Of a DNA stretch of 64,000 bases, positions 1 through 11,197 are shown piece after piece; position 1 is the first letter of the stretch; every line of letters starts with the position of its first letter. The notes beneath the pieces are model-generated. The model did not search any database, was not told where the DNA came from, and was given only the letters and a program-made list of their open reading frames with translations. Made by a program: the position numbers and the translations under genes. Origin of the DNA: Bradysia coprophila (Eukaryota; Arthropoda; Insecta; Diptera; Sciaridae); NCBI RefSeq assembly GCF_014529535.1, contig NW_023503501.1, positions 5,090,150-5,154,149 on the forward strand. The letters are read 5' to 3'.

Positions 1-620
1 TTCATTCCAAGTTCTTTCGCATTATAGAGACTTGAACTCTCTGCCAAATTCACCTAGAAGTCTAGACTATCTCTTCTTCTGTGTGAGTCACTTCAACAAA
101 TTCTTTTGTTTCGTCTTTTCACCATGGAAAACTTCTCTTCCAATTTTCGTGGTCATTGTGCATTCAAACGATGCAACTGTGCTGGGCACGCAAAGTGATA
201 AAGAGAAGAATTCTAGCATCGCGTAGATGTCTTCAATGGATCAGTCATTAACTAAATTGATCATTGTTACGCTTTTCGTGCCCAAACAGTATTCTCATAC
301 CAGAGTTGTCCATGTCCTGTCCACATAGTAAAAATACGCATGCCAGCTTTGTAGTTTAATGTGTTTTAAGTCGAATTAACAACATCCTGCTGTTTATATT
401 TTAGTCGTGTAAGTTTTACCTATTTTTGTATCCAATATTGAATAACTAACGTGATTTTTTATTTTTCTTTTTTCTTTCATTCCTGGCTTTCTATTTATTA
501 AAATATCAAAAAACCATACCACCCATGGCATTCATCATTCATCAACATATTCACCATTTGTTTGTCCACACCCCTCCAAACAAAACACATAACCATCGTC
601 ACAACTAAATAAACCATCAG
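1..620 (+). other. pyd: Intron of polychaetoid (left edge of window)
   Basis: No coding exon is recognised here. The stretch ends in an AG at 619-620 that opens the first visible pyd exon in the correct frame, after an in-frame stop at 606-608. Open frames at 32-226 and 535-738 are short, have no family likeness, and look like chance. Confidence 0.6.
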
Positions 621-3600
621 CCTGTCGAATCACTATCCGACGACTTCCTATTCCCAATGACAACATCCCGACTATCCTATGCCTCCAGTCCCGAATCGGA
701 TCTGGAACTAAGTCCCGGACCATCATCGTCACTGTCATTGGGCAATTTACCGCAATTAGTTAAATCAAGCTCGGATCCGTCGATCGCTACTAACCAGGAT
801 AATTTGGAACGGGATAGAGAGCTGGGTGACGGACTGCCACCGTACACGGTAAGCAAATTGTTCCATCATTTCGTTCATTAATTTAATTTTCGAATTCATT
901 GCGAATAAAAAAAGAATCGATTTCGGTGCTCGGCGGTTGGTTATCAATTTCACTTTGAGATATTACATAAAACATCGAAAGAATTTCTTAGCAAACTTGA
1001 CCATTGACAGCACTAAATGTGGATTGAATTCTCTCTTTTTTTTTTGCGCAGAATCCATATGAACACATGAATGCAAATGGTCATCCACGGCGACCAACCA
1101 TAGACAACAAATATGGATTTTCTACCGATAATCCAAATCCGGAATTTAATAAATCAAGAGCACCCACTTCACCGAATGGCCAAGGACAACAATTTTACGG
1201 CACTGTACCAGAACTGCCGCCACGCATTGACCGAGCATCTAAACCGCCTGGTGGCATGCCAACGTCTCAGAGTACTCCAACGACCCCGTCGAGTAAAAAC
1301 CATTCTCTTGGTCGATCGGCACAGGAGAGACTTTTCGGAAATGCGAAAAATAGCACTGATCATACCGACGGTCAAGATGAATATGCCACACGAAATAGTC
1401 TGCTTAATTCGGTTGAGAAACGTGCCAACGGTAGCTCTTTAGATCGAAAACAGAGTTCATTGGATCGTAGTTCGCGGTCAGCGACGACCAAAAATAACGG
1501 CTCGTACGACAGTGTGTCCAGCTACGATTCGTGCAATACTACACAGATTTCAATGCAAAACTTACGATTGGGACCAAATGCACCGGATGATTTGAAGTCA
1601 GTACCAAATGCAAAGTAAGTTTGTCCGAAGATATCCAGGAGCCGAGCTCCTATTTTAATTCTCCTGTTTTTTCTCTACTATCACAGTGGTCGAGCTCCCA
1701 TTGGAATAAACGATTCATTGCCAACACATCCACCACACAATTCTGCTCCACTTGGAGACGTGGCTTTGAACCGAAATTCGTTACACGATCATTCAAGGAA
1801 CTTGGCTGCAATGAATGGAAAAGGAGTTCATAATAGTCCCGGCCGACCAGGGTATACTGGCGAGATGCACAATCGAAATTCGGGTAAGATTCATTGATTT
1901 TTTTGTTTTGTTCGGACTCATCAATGCAATTCGTACCAAACAGGTATTGACCATCGCCATTCAAATCCACCAATGGGACTACATATACAACAGCGACCGT
2001 CCCATTTAGGTCTGGATGCCACTCCACCTCGAAAGCAGAGTTCAGTTGAAACGAAAACGGATTACGGCAAATACAGGTACTTTGTTCATACTTCAAGACC
2101 ACTGGCACATCGTTACTGAACAAACAACTCTTCTACATCCCTTTTAAATGTAGTAACAGGTCTAACCGTTCAATGTTTCATTTTCGTAGTCAATCCCACC
2201 AAGATTTGTTCAATGCTTTCCAAGAATTCAATTCGATTTGTAGTCAAAAAAGTGTGTCATCCTTCGTCTCCGACTATGATACACTTGTCTAAGTCCAACT
2301 TACATTTTGTTGTTACTTTGCTAATCATCGTCGCTCTTCACTACACCTCCGAAATTCATTTGTGCTTTTTGTTTTACATTCATTTATCGTTTTGTTCCAT
2401 CGCTTCCATCTTGTTCGCTAGTCGTAACAATTCAGTCACCCAAGCCGATTACACACGATCACCGAAAAGCCCATCGAATGGTCCGCCAAATGTTCCATTC
2501 AAGCCAGTACCGCCACCGAAGCCGAAAAACTATCGTCCACCGATGCAAAGTGGCCAGATGCATTCGGGTAATTGGGAGAATGGCGTAAGTGAATCGAAAA
2601 AAAAATGTTTTTTTTCCTGGAGCAGACTTTTAATACATTACTGTACAGGAACCGACAACACCACGTTCACCGAACGGATTTTTCTATCCGCCAACGCCAT
2701 CTCATTATCACCATTCAAATCCACAAGCGGCACCACCGCCTCCGAATCCCATGAACAATCATGGCCAACACATGTCCAATTACAGTCAGTATAGCAGTGG
2801 CAATGGTAATCATTATCCGCCGAATCCACCGTATGGCATGAATGGAAACCATTCGTACGGTGGACCGTATCATCATCGTTCACCGCCGGTGTTAGGTAAG
2901 CTGTCGTGGAAATGAAAGTGGATTTGGAACGGGACTGATGGGAAAAATGATTTAAATTCCGACAGGAAATTTACCACAACATCATCCATCCGAGAGACAT
3001 GCACTAGATTTGGCCGGAAGTCGGGAACAAAGGGGATCAGCATTCGAGTTGTATCGTAAGCCACAAATTGGAAATAACGGGCACCATCACAATATGAGGT
3101 AAGATTTTCGATTCATTCTTTTTCTTCGTTTTGTTCAATTAACAACAATTGATCCGGGTGTTCAATCGAAATAATTTTTTTGTTTAACCAAAAAACATTC
3201 ATTTAAATTAACACTGTACCGAAGAGCAATCCAGCATCTCGTTTGTTACTGCGACAGAAAGAAATTTTCATTTTGTAATTAAATCCATATAAACTTAAGC
3301 TTAAGAACTGGTGCAGCGGGAAGAGTGTTAATTTATGCGCTAAAAATGGTTTTATGAATTTAAACGAAATGTTCTTACCGAAATTATTGATTTAAAGTCC
3401 ATCATGTGCATGCTTCTTTTGACCAATTTTTTTTTTATTTGTATAAGAGGCTCGAAACAGTCGTGCACTAATTTTATATTTTGTTTCCATTTTTTTTTTG
3501 TTGAAATTTTGAATTAGCGCACAACACTCCATTTTGCTTATTCACTAACAAACCAAAAATCGATAAAATGTAATACGTTGAGAGCATAAAGATTTCCCTT

Positions 3601-6600
3601 TCTGCAAAAATTTGACGACCAAAAAATGCAAATTTTTTAGTTCTCTTTTCCGACAATCAGTTTGGGTTGCTTAACATCATTAGGGAACGTCAGAGTGTTC
3701 GAACAGACGGAATGTCCAACACAAACCGAAACCGAAACGATTTTTCTTTGCCAAAGCTACATTGTCCCAAAGTGAAATTGTTGGTGCTTCCGTTTGTGTT
3801 GGACATTCCGTTTTTGTTCGAACAATCTGACGTTCCCAATTGTTTTGTGTCATAGTTCAATTTCCACTCTTCTTTAAGCAATTTAAATTTGTATTGAGTC
3901 AGGACGAACTAGAACGTCCTCAGGGGTGCACGCCTCTCTTAAACTTTTAGTTTAGTCCTGAAAGAAAACCCTTTTCGACTGACACACAAAATGATAAGCC
4001 ACCCAAACCAGATGTCCTGTTGAATGTTATAGCTAACACATTAAATTTAGCTGGTGATTGGGCAATGAGTGAGTGTGAGTGCGTGATGAATATTGTTAGA
4101 TGTAAGTTAGTGCATGCCTGTTTCTGAGTTTAACCCAAATACAACAAAAATCTCGCAAAAAATTTCTTGCATCAGAAAAGACCGAACAAAAAAACATTTA
4201 TTTTCCGTAAACATAATTAGCAACATGGAGCCACATTACACATCCGCAATGCTATCCAACGAGTTCAACGAACGGCAACAGTATTACGGTAATACACCAC
4301 CGCCTCTGCCGCCACCGAAACCGAAAAAGACGTTCCTCAAATCGCCGTTGGTCGCTCTAAAGCGAGCTTTCCTAAAATCAACCAAACCGCTTCGACGACA
4401 GAACAGTTTAGTCGATCCGGCACATAAACCGCGACCGATATTACGTAGACAGCATTCGATGCTGGAGAATCGTAGCCATGCCGCGCTAATGACACCGGAA
4501 ATGTCTCATCGTCAGTATAACGATTACAATGAGAATATGCAACGGTATTTGGCTCGGCATGAGCCATTCTATCCGAGGGATTCGAATAGCACGTACCAGA
4601 ATATGGAAACGGAGGCAATTTACGGAAATTGCGGAAACGAAAATTACTACGAACAAGACAATTTGTACGCTAATCGAGCGTTGATTGAATTGGAAAGACG
4701 TGCTATGTCACAGCCGCCATCATCATCAAGTGGTGGTAGAATTGTGCGAAGACATAGTATGGCTGATCGATCAGTTGGCATTCAGGATCGAAGTAGAATG
4801 GTGAGTCGTCGAACTGTGGAACAAGATCCACCCGAAAATATTTATCAGACCCGAAGCGGTGCTTACATGATGCAAGATACCAATATGTCGAATATGGCCT
4901 ACCGCAAAGGTCGTGAAGACGAGGCTATATATCAAAGTCGAAAGGAGATGCATCGCGACCATCTGTATCAGAGCAAAAAAGAAATGCAACAAAGGATTCA
5001 TCAAGGTCGACTCGAAGCGGAACGAGCAGCATCTGAATCACCTGTCTATGTGACTCGAAGGGAAATGATGTCCAGTGAAAGTAGTGAAGCTACTAGAGAC
5101 CCCATATACCAGAGTAGACGAGAGTTGAAAGAAAAGGGTTTCCGAACAAGAACACAGCTCAGAGACCACATCTACCAAAGTCGTATCGATGCAATGCAAT
5201 CGATGGCTGAACCGGTTTATGTATCAAAACGAGAAATTAAACATGAACCGATTTACGAGTCTCGTGAGCCAGAGACTACGCAAGCTCAATGTGGTGCCGA
5301 ACTCTGTTCTCCTTCTGTTAATGATGCAACCATGGAATCTCTAGTAATGAACAAAGAAAGTGGAGAGGAAGTGATAGAAGATGAGGACACTTTAACGAAT
5401 ACAAATCAATCGGATTCCCAGAAATCGGTAACTTCAACAACAACGGACCGAACTGTTATCGAAGCACCACAAATTTCCGAAACCCCTCTCAGTCCTAGAG
5501 CGAATCGGGCTCACATATCAAACATAATCAAACGAACTGCTCCTCCGCCTGTGGATGACGGTCCAGTCGGAATCAGTAGAACGTCGATCGAAACTCAATA
5601 CACATCTCAAGCAAGTCTTCCGATCGGTCCACCGAATGCCACTTCAACACCGTACGGCAGTTCGTTAGGACTGCCACCACTGCGTGAACCGTCGACAACA
5701 CGAGGAGTTTTCGATGCAAACGGTGGCACGTTGTGTGACAATGTTTGGAACGTATCGATTACCATTCCGCAAGGAGCAATACCGCCAAATGTTCAACAAG
5801 AGGTGTACTTCACCGTAACCGATCCACGTTTGAGTCAAACTGTCGGAGGACCACCGCTGGATATGGAAAATGGTTTGTGTTGTCAATTGTATATTACATT
5901 TTTCGGTGTGAATTCGTGTGAGTGTTTTTATTGGGTTTGTTGGTAGATTTTATTCGGTAATGGGGAGGTAGAGATTGGATATAATCATATGCGCTGATGC
6001 AAGTGAGTGCAGTATATGATGAGCTATTATTTGAATTAAATGTTGCTTATGTAGCTTCTCATTCAATCATTACATTTTTGTTGGTGCATGGTTGTTGTAA
6101 GATGATTAATTTGGTTTCGCTTTTGACGGAGGAAATGATCCATTGCATGCGTAGCCGTATTTTTTGGTGTTTCAGTACAACATTGAATAGGAAATTGATT
6201 TTAAGAAAATCTTCTTCGCATTCGGATTTGAAAAATCACTTGCTTCCTGTACACCTAGGTCTGGGTCCCAAACTCGTGCCTTAATTTCATAAAGTATGCG
6301 GACTGAAGGCGTCTCGACATAAACTTTTCTTGGCCAATCTCCAAAAGGACCAGAAACTTCCTTCTTAATGCATTGCCACGGCAGCCATGACTGCACTTGT
6401 TGACCTTGAAAGACTGTTAATGAGGTCCCTACACAAATCAAATCAGAGACTGTTAGAAAAAGGCTTTCAATATTCGACAATATTTTTCAGTGGCTTTTCG
6501 GCCATCAACATACACAATGATTGGGAGATTCGTTTCCTGATCACTTGATCTAGTTATTCTTCAAATGTCTGTGCCTAATTGACTCTAAAATCATAGACAC

Positions 6601-7261
6601 ATGCACATGCAATAAAATTATTTGGAAGCTGAAGTGGCATATTCGCACCTAAGAGAAATATATGCATTTTTCACTGTTGTTCACGACTTGTACTTGCATT
6701 GCATGCAACCTTTTACTGACGGCTGTATCATGTGTTAACGACAATGACGACAAAAGAAAAAGATTTCAATCTATTGAAAATGCTTAGATCAAATCAAGAA
6801 ATAGTTTCGGTAGTGATATGCTTGCCGTTTGTAAAAGGTTAAGTAAAAAACTTCGTAAACAACGTAGTACTCGAAAGTAAACCAAAAGTTTTCTTTTTGC
6901 TGTTGGTATATTGCACACCAGTTTTTTTTTGTCAATCAACACTCCCGATTCTTCGGAACCCGTCTCGACACGAACGGGTCATTTAAAAAAGAATCATTTT
7001 TACATTAAATCTAATCTTTCTCCTTTTAAAACATCAGGTGAAACAATGCTGTCGCCACTGGTGATGTGCGGTCCACAAGGTTTGGAATTTCTGGTACCAG
7101 TTACGCTAAACATTCCCCATTGCGCCGGCCGAACAACATCGTTGGGTTTGGCGCTGAAGGCCACCGATAGTGAAAAGAATTTGCAAACCAATTGGGACAA
7201 CATCGATCTGCCAAGTAATGCAGCTGCGCATACCGTTTCAGTGAAGGTTGATCATTTTTAG
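621..7261 (+). CDS. pyd: Polychaetoid (ZO-1 / tight junction protein), 3' part
   Basis: This is a scaffold of septate and adherens junctions, a MAGUK family member. The PDZ, SH3 and guanylate-kinase parts would lie to the left of the window. Visible exons are 621-848, 1052-1614, 1687-1883, 1944-2076, 2422-2584, 2649-2895, 2966-3098, 4221-5872 and 7038-7261. They total 3540 nt, an exact 1180 codons including the stop. All junctions are GT-AG and phase-matched. The first exons encode a Ser/Pro-rich linker with the stretch SSDPSIATNQDNL that I associate with insect ZO-1. Middle exons are rich in Pro, His and Asn and carry the proline motif PPPKPKNYRPP. The long exon encodes another proline motif (PPPLPPPKPKK) and a series of YQSRRE-type repeats. 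The ZU5 domain starts near GVFDANGGTL, is split by the 1.2 kb last intron, and runs to the C-terminal residues VDHF. The sequence order and C-terminal ZU5 make the assignment firm; exact isoforms are uncertain. Confidence 0.9.
2190..2292 (+). CDS. pyd: Possible alternative terminal exon of polychaetoid
   Basis: An AG at 2188-2189 opens a frame that joins in phase to the exon ending at 2076. It runs 34 codons (beginning SQSHQDLF) to a stop at 2290-2292. No donor inside it gives the phase needed to reach the next exon at 2422, so it could only be a terminal exon of a short isoform. The 2422 acceptor gives the conserved continuation. I see no poly(A) signal close behind it, so it may be a chance in-phase acceptor. 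Confidence 0.2.
3099..4220 (+). other. pyd intron carrying a small inverted-repeat element
   Basis: This 1.1 kb intron separates the small 3' linker exons from the long Tyr-repeat exon. It holds the inverted-repeat element at 3683-3837. An ATG at 4114 is in frame with the long exon, so a start inside the intron is possible, but the acceptor at 4219-4220 gives the correct phase. Confidence 0.6.
3683..3837. repeat. MITE-like inverted repeat, 155 bp
   Basis: The two ends are inverted copies over about 45 bp. They start GGGAACGTCAGA, continue with a shared TGTTCGAACA block, and then share GGAATGTCCAACACAAA. No clean target-site duplication is visible. It lies inside a pyd intron. Confidence 0.7.
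6172..6480 (-). other. Unrecognised open frame inside the pyd intron
   Basis: This is a frame of about 100 codons on the strand opposite pyd. A possible acceptor AG sits before the segment that reads GTSLTVFQGQQVQSWLPWQC. The composition (Trp, Pro, mixed polar residues) looks more like protein than AT-rich noise. I recognise no family and see no matching upstream exon. It could be a relic of a retroposed or nested gene, or chance. Confidence 0.2.
6707..6840. repeat. MITE of the AACCTTTnACnGACGGC family
   Basis: The terminal inverted repeat is AACCTTTTACTGACGGC at the left, matched by GCCGTTTGTAAAAGGTT at the right, enclosing about 100 bp. Similar ends occur at 31780, 47973 and 60121. Confidence 0.7.
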
Positions 7262-7870
7262 GTGATATTATAAGTTGCTCTTAAGTGTTTATGTAAATTT
7301 TTTGAATTTTGCACTTTATTTTGTCTTCTTCTCTCGTTGTGGTCATCTTTTCGTTGTTTAGTTTAGAAATAATGTTTAATTATAGTTTGTACGAATACAA
7401 AGTGCCTTGTCCAATTTTTATTTCCATTGTCTTTGCAATGTTATTGTTAATCATTGAACCTTCGACACCTTATAAAAGAATTTGAGAATTTTTGGTTACA
7501 GTTACAGTTACGGAGCAAAGCCATTTTACTAAGTTTACCGAAAATTGCAGTTCATTTTTTATGTAAAATTTTATGTTTGTTCTGAATTTTGAATTATTTT
7601 CTTTTTATTTCTATTTTATACTCGGATATCTGAGACTATATGTTTGTTAACTTGCTAAGCGTAAGTTCGAATTAATTTTTAAGTACGACAAATAAATATC
7701 TCCTGAAGAAAACTTTTACGTAGATTTTGGTATAAATATTATTATATTTGAATACAGATAATTTAAAGGTAAAATAAAAATGAAAATGAAAAAATAAACT
7801 GAAAAATTACAACAGAATATTTCCAAGATTTGTTATATTTCATAACCAAAGTTTTGTAAATAAATCATCT
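7262..7870 (+). other. pyd 3' UTR region with poly(A) signals
   Basis: The sequence after the stop codon is AT-rich with several AATAAA hexamers between about 7690 and 7870. No other coding signal is seen. Confidence 0.5.
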
Positions 7871-10800
7871 TATCGCAAAATAATTTGTTTTTCTACCATT
7901 GGTTTTAGGTGTCAGTTTCTAAAAGTAAGCGATGTCTTCACGGTCCACTGTCTGACGATTTATCCGGTTCACTTATACTTTTCTTTCTTAAAAACTGACC
8001 TGCTGTTATCTTAACCATCGATATAATTCAGAAGGAAACCAGAAAAATGGTCTGAATTCCATGCACTTCAATAGTTCTACAATATGGAATTTATGGAAAC
8101 TGACCTATGACGACTTCAAACGTGTCCAAATGTTAGCCGAAAAAATTGACAAAAATGCAGGAAATATCTAGTGTCTAGAATAAGGAAGTAGTAGGAACGT
8201 CAGGTTTCAATAGTATTTTGGATGAGTTAATCCATAAACAGTAACAAAAATAATTTCATCGAGGAACGGGACCAATAAAATAGTTGTGCCACACGAAAAA
8301 GCTTTCGTAAAAGTAAATTACAATTTTAATGTAGAAAATCGTCAAAAACATCCCGAAAATGGAACTTTCCATGATCCTTGAAAAGAAATCAAGTAGAGGG
8401 CAAGCAGTGATGAAATGTTTGTGCGAGAAACACTAGAACTAGTATCCCAAATTACAGCTACGAATCTTTTTGGTCTAGAAAAATGTAAAAAATTCTTATT
8501 ATTCCATACATGGCTTTCCCAGGCCATATCTCTGGCTCCTGAACATGGATGCTACTTGAATGTAGTTTTTGAATAAAAAATGCATTAGAAATTACCAGGA
8601 AAGATGGCTTCAAAGTTGACGAATTTTCCGGGACATTTTTTGATGGAACCCTTATACCAACATACCAACAACATGGAACAAAGAAAAATCTTAAAGAACT
8701 TAAAGAGCATGTGGCCATTTTTTTTTTTGACAAAGGACCTGGACTAAAGAGGAGATAACATTGAATCGTCTTTGCGAAAAGCGAATCTACAAAAGTGGTC
8801 CGGATCCGGTAAGACCTTAAATAATAAACATTATGAATCGCTCAGCAAAGTTTTGATTTTAAATTCTCTAAAACGTTCATTTCGACCTATTACTTCTTTC
8901 TCTTCATCTGTTGAGCCGCGGCGCAACTGAGTAAAAAAATAAGTGTCTGCTGTTGTTACTGAGCTTTGAAGGGATATCGCGAATACACTCCTAAGATGTT
9001 TGAAAGTAAGCTAGTAATATTATATCAGCATTACACTCGGCCCTAAGACAATATAATGGTAAGGTAAGGTTTAAGAGTAGTACAATATCGTGACATCAAG
9101 TCAATCACCTGATATATTATAAAAACGGCAAGTGTATCGAGGTGTATAATCGTTACAATAACTTACGTAATTGTTTGAAACTTTGTATTTTGCCTTGTGT
9201 AGCTGCATCTCTCGCCTACGGCTCGAACTGTAAACGACTTAGCAAAATAGAAATTAGATGTTCGTAATCGTTTATTTTTGTCGCTGCAATCGGTTACACA
9301 AGCTGTCACTGTACGATTTTTTTGCTTCAAATTTTCTAAACAATTGGTGTGATCTTGGTTACAGCCATGCCATATTCTGGAAATTCTGAGAAACTAATGT
9401 GACGTGTGACAGAACTTTTTTTTTCTATAACTGATTGAACAATAATTATAAGATACTAAACTCCTTAAAATAGACCTTGCGAATATTCTCACGAAAAATA
9501 TTTAAATCTCATCAAAAAACCAGACCTGACAATAAGGATAATTCCACGGCTTTTTGTGAACAAGGAAAAAAATCCCAATTTTTCTTGACATTTATGCATT
9601 TTATGAACAATTGTTGTTACAGTATCATAACTTGACATAAATGTAGCCGTAGTTTTCTACCGTTGAGAATGAGACAGTTTTCTTATTTAAATCATTATGC
9701 TAAAACTTAAAAACATAAAAGATTGCATAAGCTCTAATCAACTTAGAAGATTGAAATTGCAACTTTGTCCACGCCCGATGACATTTCAAATAAACATTTA
9801 GCGTCGAGAACAAATGGAATTAGACATATATAAAAAAAACCACACCGCAGAATTTAACAGTGACAGTGTTAAATGTCTAAATTATATGTAAATTTCCATT
9901 GTAACGCTACACAATAGCTCAATTCGCTTTCGTGCTGATACATTTAACAGTCGAAAGAAAAATAGTCCCAAGGCTATTAGAAAAACCGGATGAATATTAC
10001 GGACAGCTTCAACAACAATCTAACGAAAGACAACTTTTAAGGAGGATATATGGAGGATAATTTAAAAAAAATGTTAACATGTAGAGTACTTTATTCTTGT
10101 TGTCGATAACAGACTCAATTTTTTCAGTAAAGTACATTCCCTTTTCACTGTTATAAATTATAGATAGCCAGTCTTCAAACTATTGTTTCCACTTTTGTTA
10201 TTAATAAAATCAGTCTCTTGAAAATAACTAGATCAACAAATGAAGTAGTAGATCCGATGGTCGTACTGCTGATATCCTTGCCATCTGTAAGAGGTCAAAT
10301 CGAAACAAGATAGCTTGCAAGGCAATTGGGGAGGCAATAAAAGAAAAATTAAATGAAAAGTAAAGTATTTGAGCAGAAAACAATCGACCTGAGTTACTAA
10401 TTTTCAACACAGCAAGACAATGCTCTGGTATGACGTATACGTGCCGTGTGGGAAATTGTAAACCCGAGTTGATTGTTTTCTAGTCACAGACTTTATTTTT
10501 CCTTTAATTTTTCGTAAAAACAAAACTTTTCTAAACTCCTCTCCACATCAAATTTTTATTGTGCATGCAGTCCAACGGTGAGTTAAAATCGAAAAACATC
10601 AACACTGTAACGAACCTTTTAAAGAATTCCACACGCGACGAGACTTGTTTTGACGAAGATTTTGTAAAGCCAACAGAGTTTTGTTGATACAAAGAAATGA
10701 TCTCTGTTACAATAATTGAATGGACCATGACCATATCGTCTCTACAAACTCCGAAATACGAATATGTGAGATGTTGATACCGCACGTACTTGGATCTAAG

Positions 10801-11197
10801 TCTACGTTTTAATTGATTCGATGAAATAATAATGTTTTGTTTGATTAATAATTGAATGTAGCAACACAGTACACATCCGAAGTGTATTGAATGTTAGCAT
10901 TTAGCCGTTAAAAGTTATTTCGATTTTACGAAACTATTCTCGGTTCACACTATTTTTTTACGTCATTTATTGAAACACAATATTTACTTACCATCAGGTG
11001 CTAATTATTTCATAAATTTGCATTGGATGAAGAGTATAAGCAATTTTATTTCAAGATGATCTTCATTCGTAGTATCAATTTGTCGTTTGAGTCCAACGCA
11101 TCTCTTTGGATATTGCAATCAGCACAGTTGCGTTTGCGTCTAAATTTGTCTAATTGAATTATTGATTTAAAGTGATCAGCAGAGGTACTTATTCAAA
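7871..11197. other. Intergenic region between pyd and the first P450
   Basis: No intact gene is visible. A possible decayed coding relic lies at about 8040-8820 on +. The 10211-10300 part resembles the end of the GAAGTAATAGAT-type MITE family that recurs through the window. The rest is AT-rich without structure I can name. Confidence 0.5.
8040..8820 (+). pseudogene. Possible decayed coding relic, family unknown
   Basis: Several short plus-strand stretches read like protein when frames are changed, for example WKLTYDDFKRVQMLAEKIDK near 8100, LFGLEKCKKFLLFHTWLSQA near 8475 and a segment near 8770. Stops and frame changes separate them and there is no single open frame. I do not recognise the family. 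Old gene remains or a transposon relic are both possible. Confidence 0.25.

Larger units (their letters stand above)
5873..7037 (+). other. Last pyd intron, splitting the ZU5 domain
   Basis: The intron is 1165 bp with GT-AG ends. It contains the MITE at 6707-6840 and an unexplained minus-strand open frame at 6172-6480. Confidence 0.75.

Noticed and set aside
2638-3064. Minus-strand frames in the pyd region
   Set aside because: Antisense of conserved pyd exons; no family likeness.
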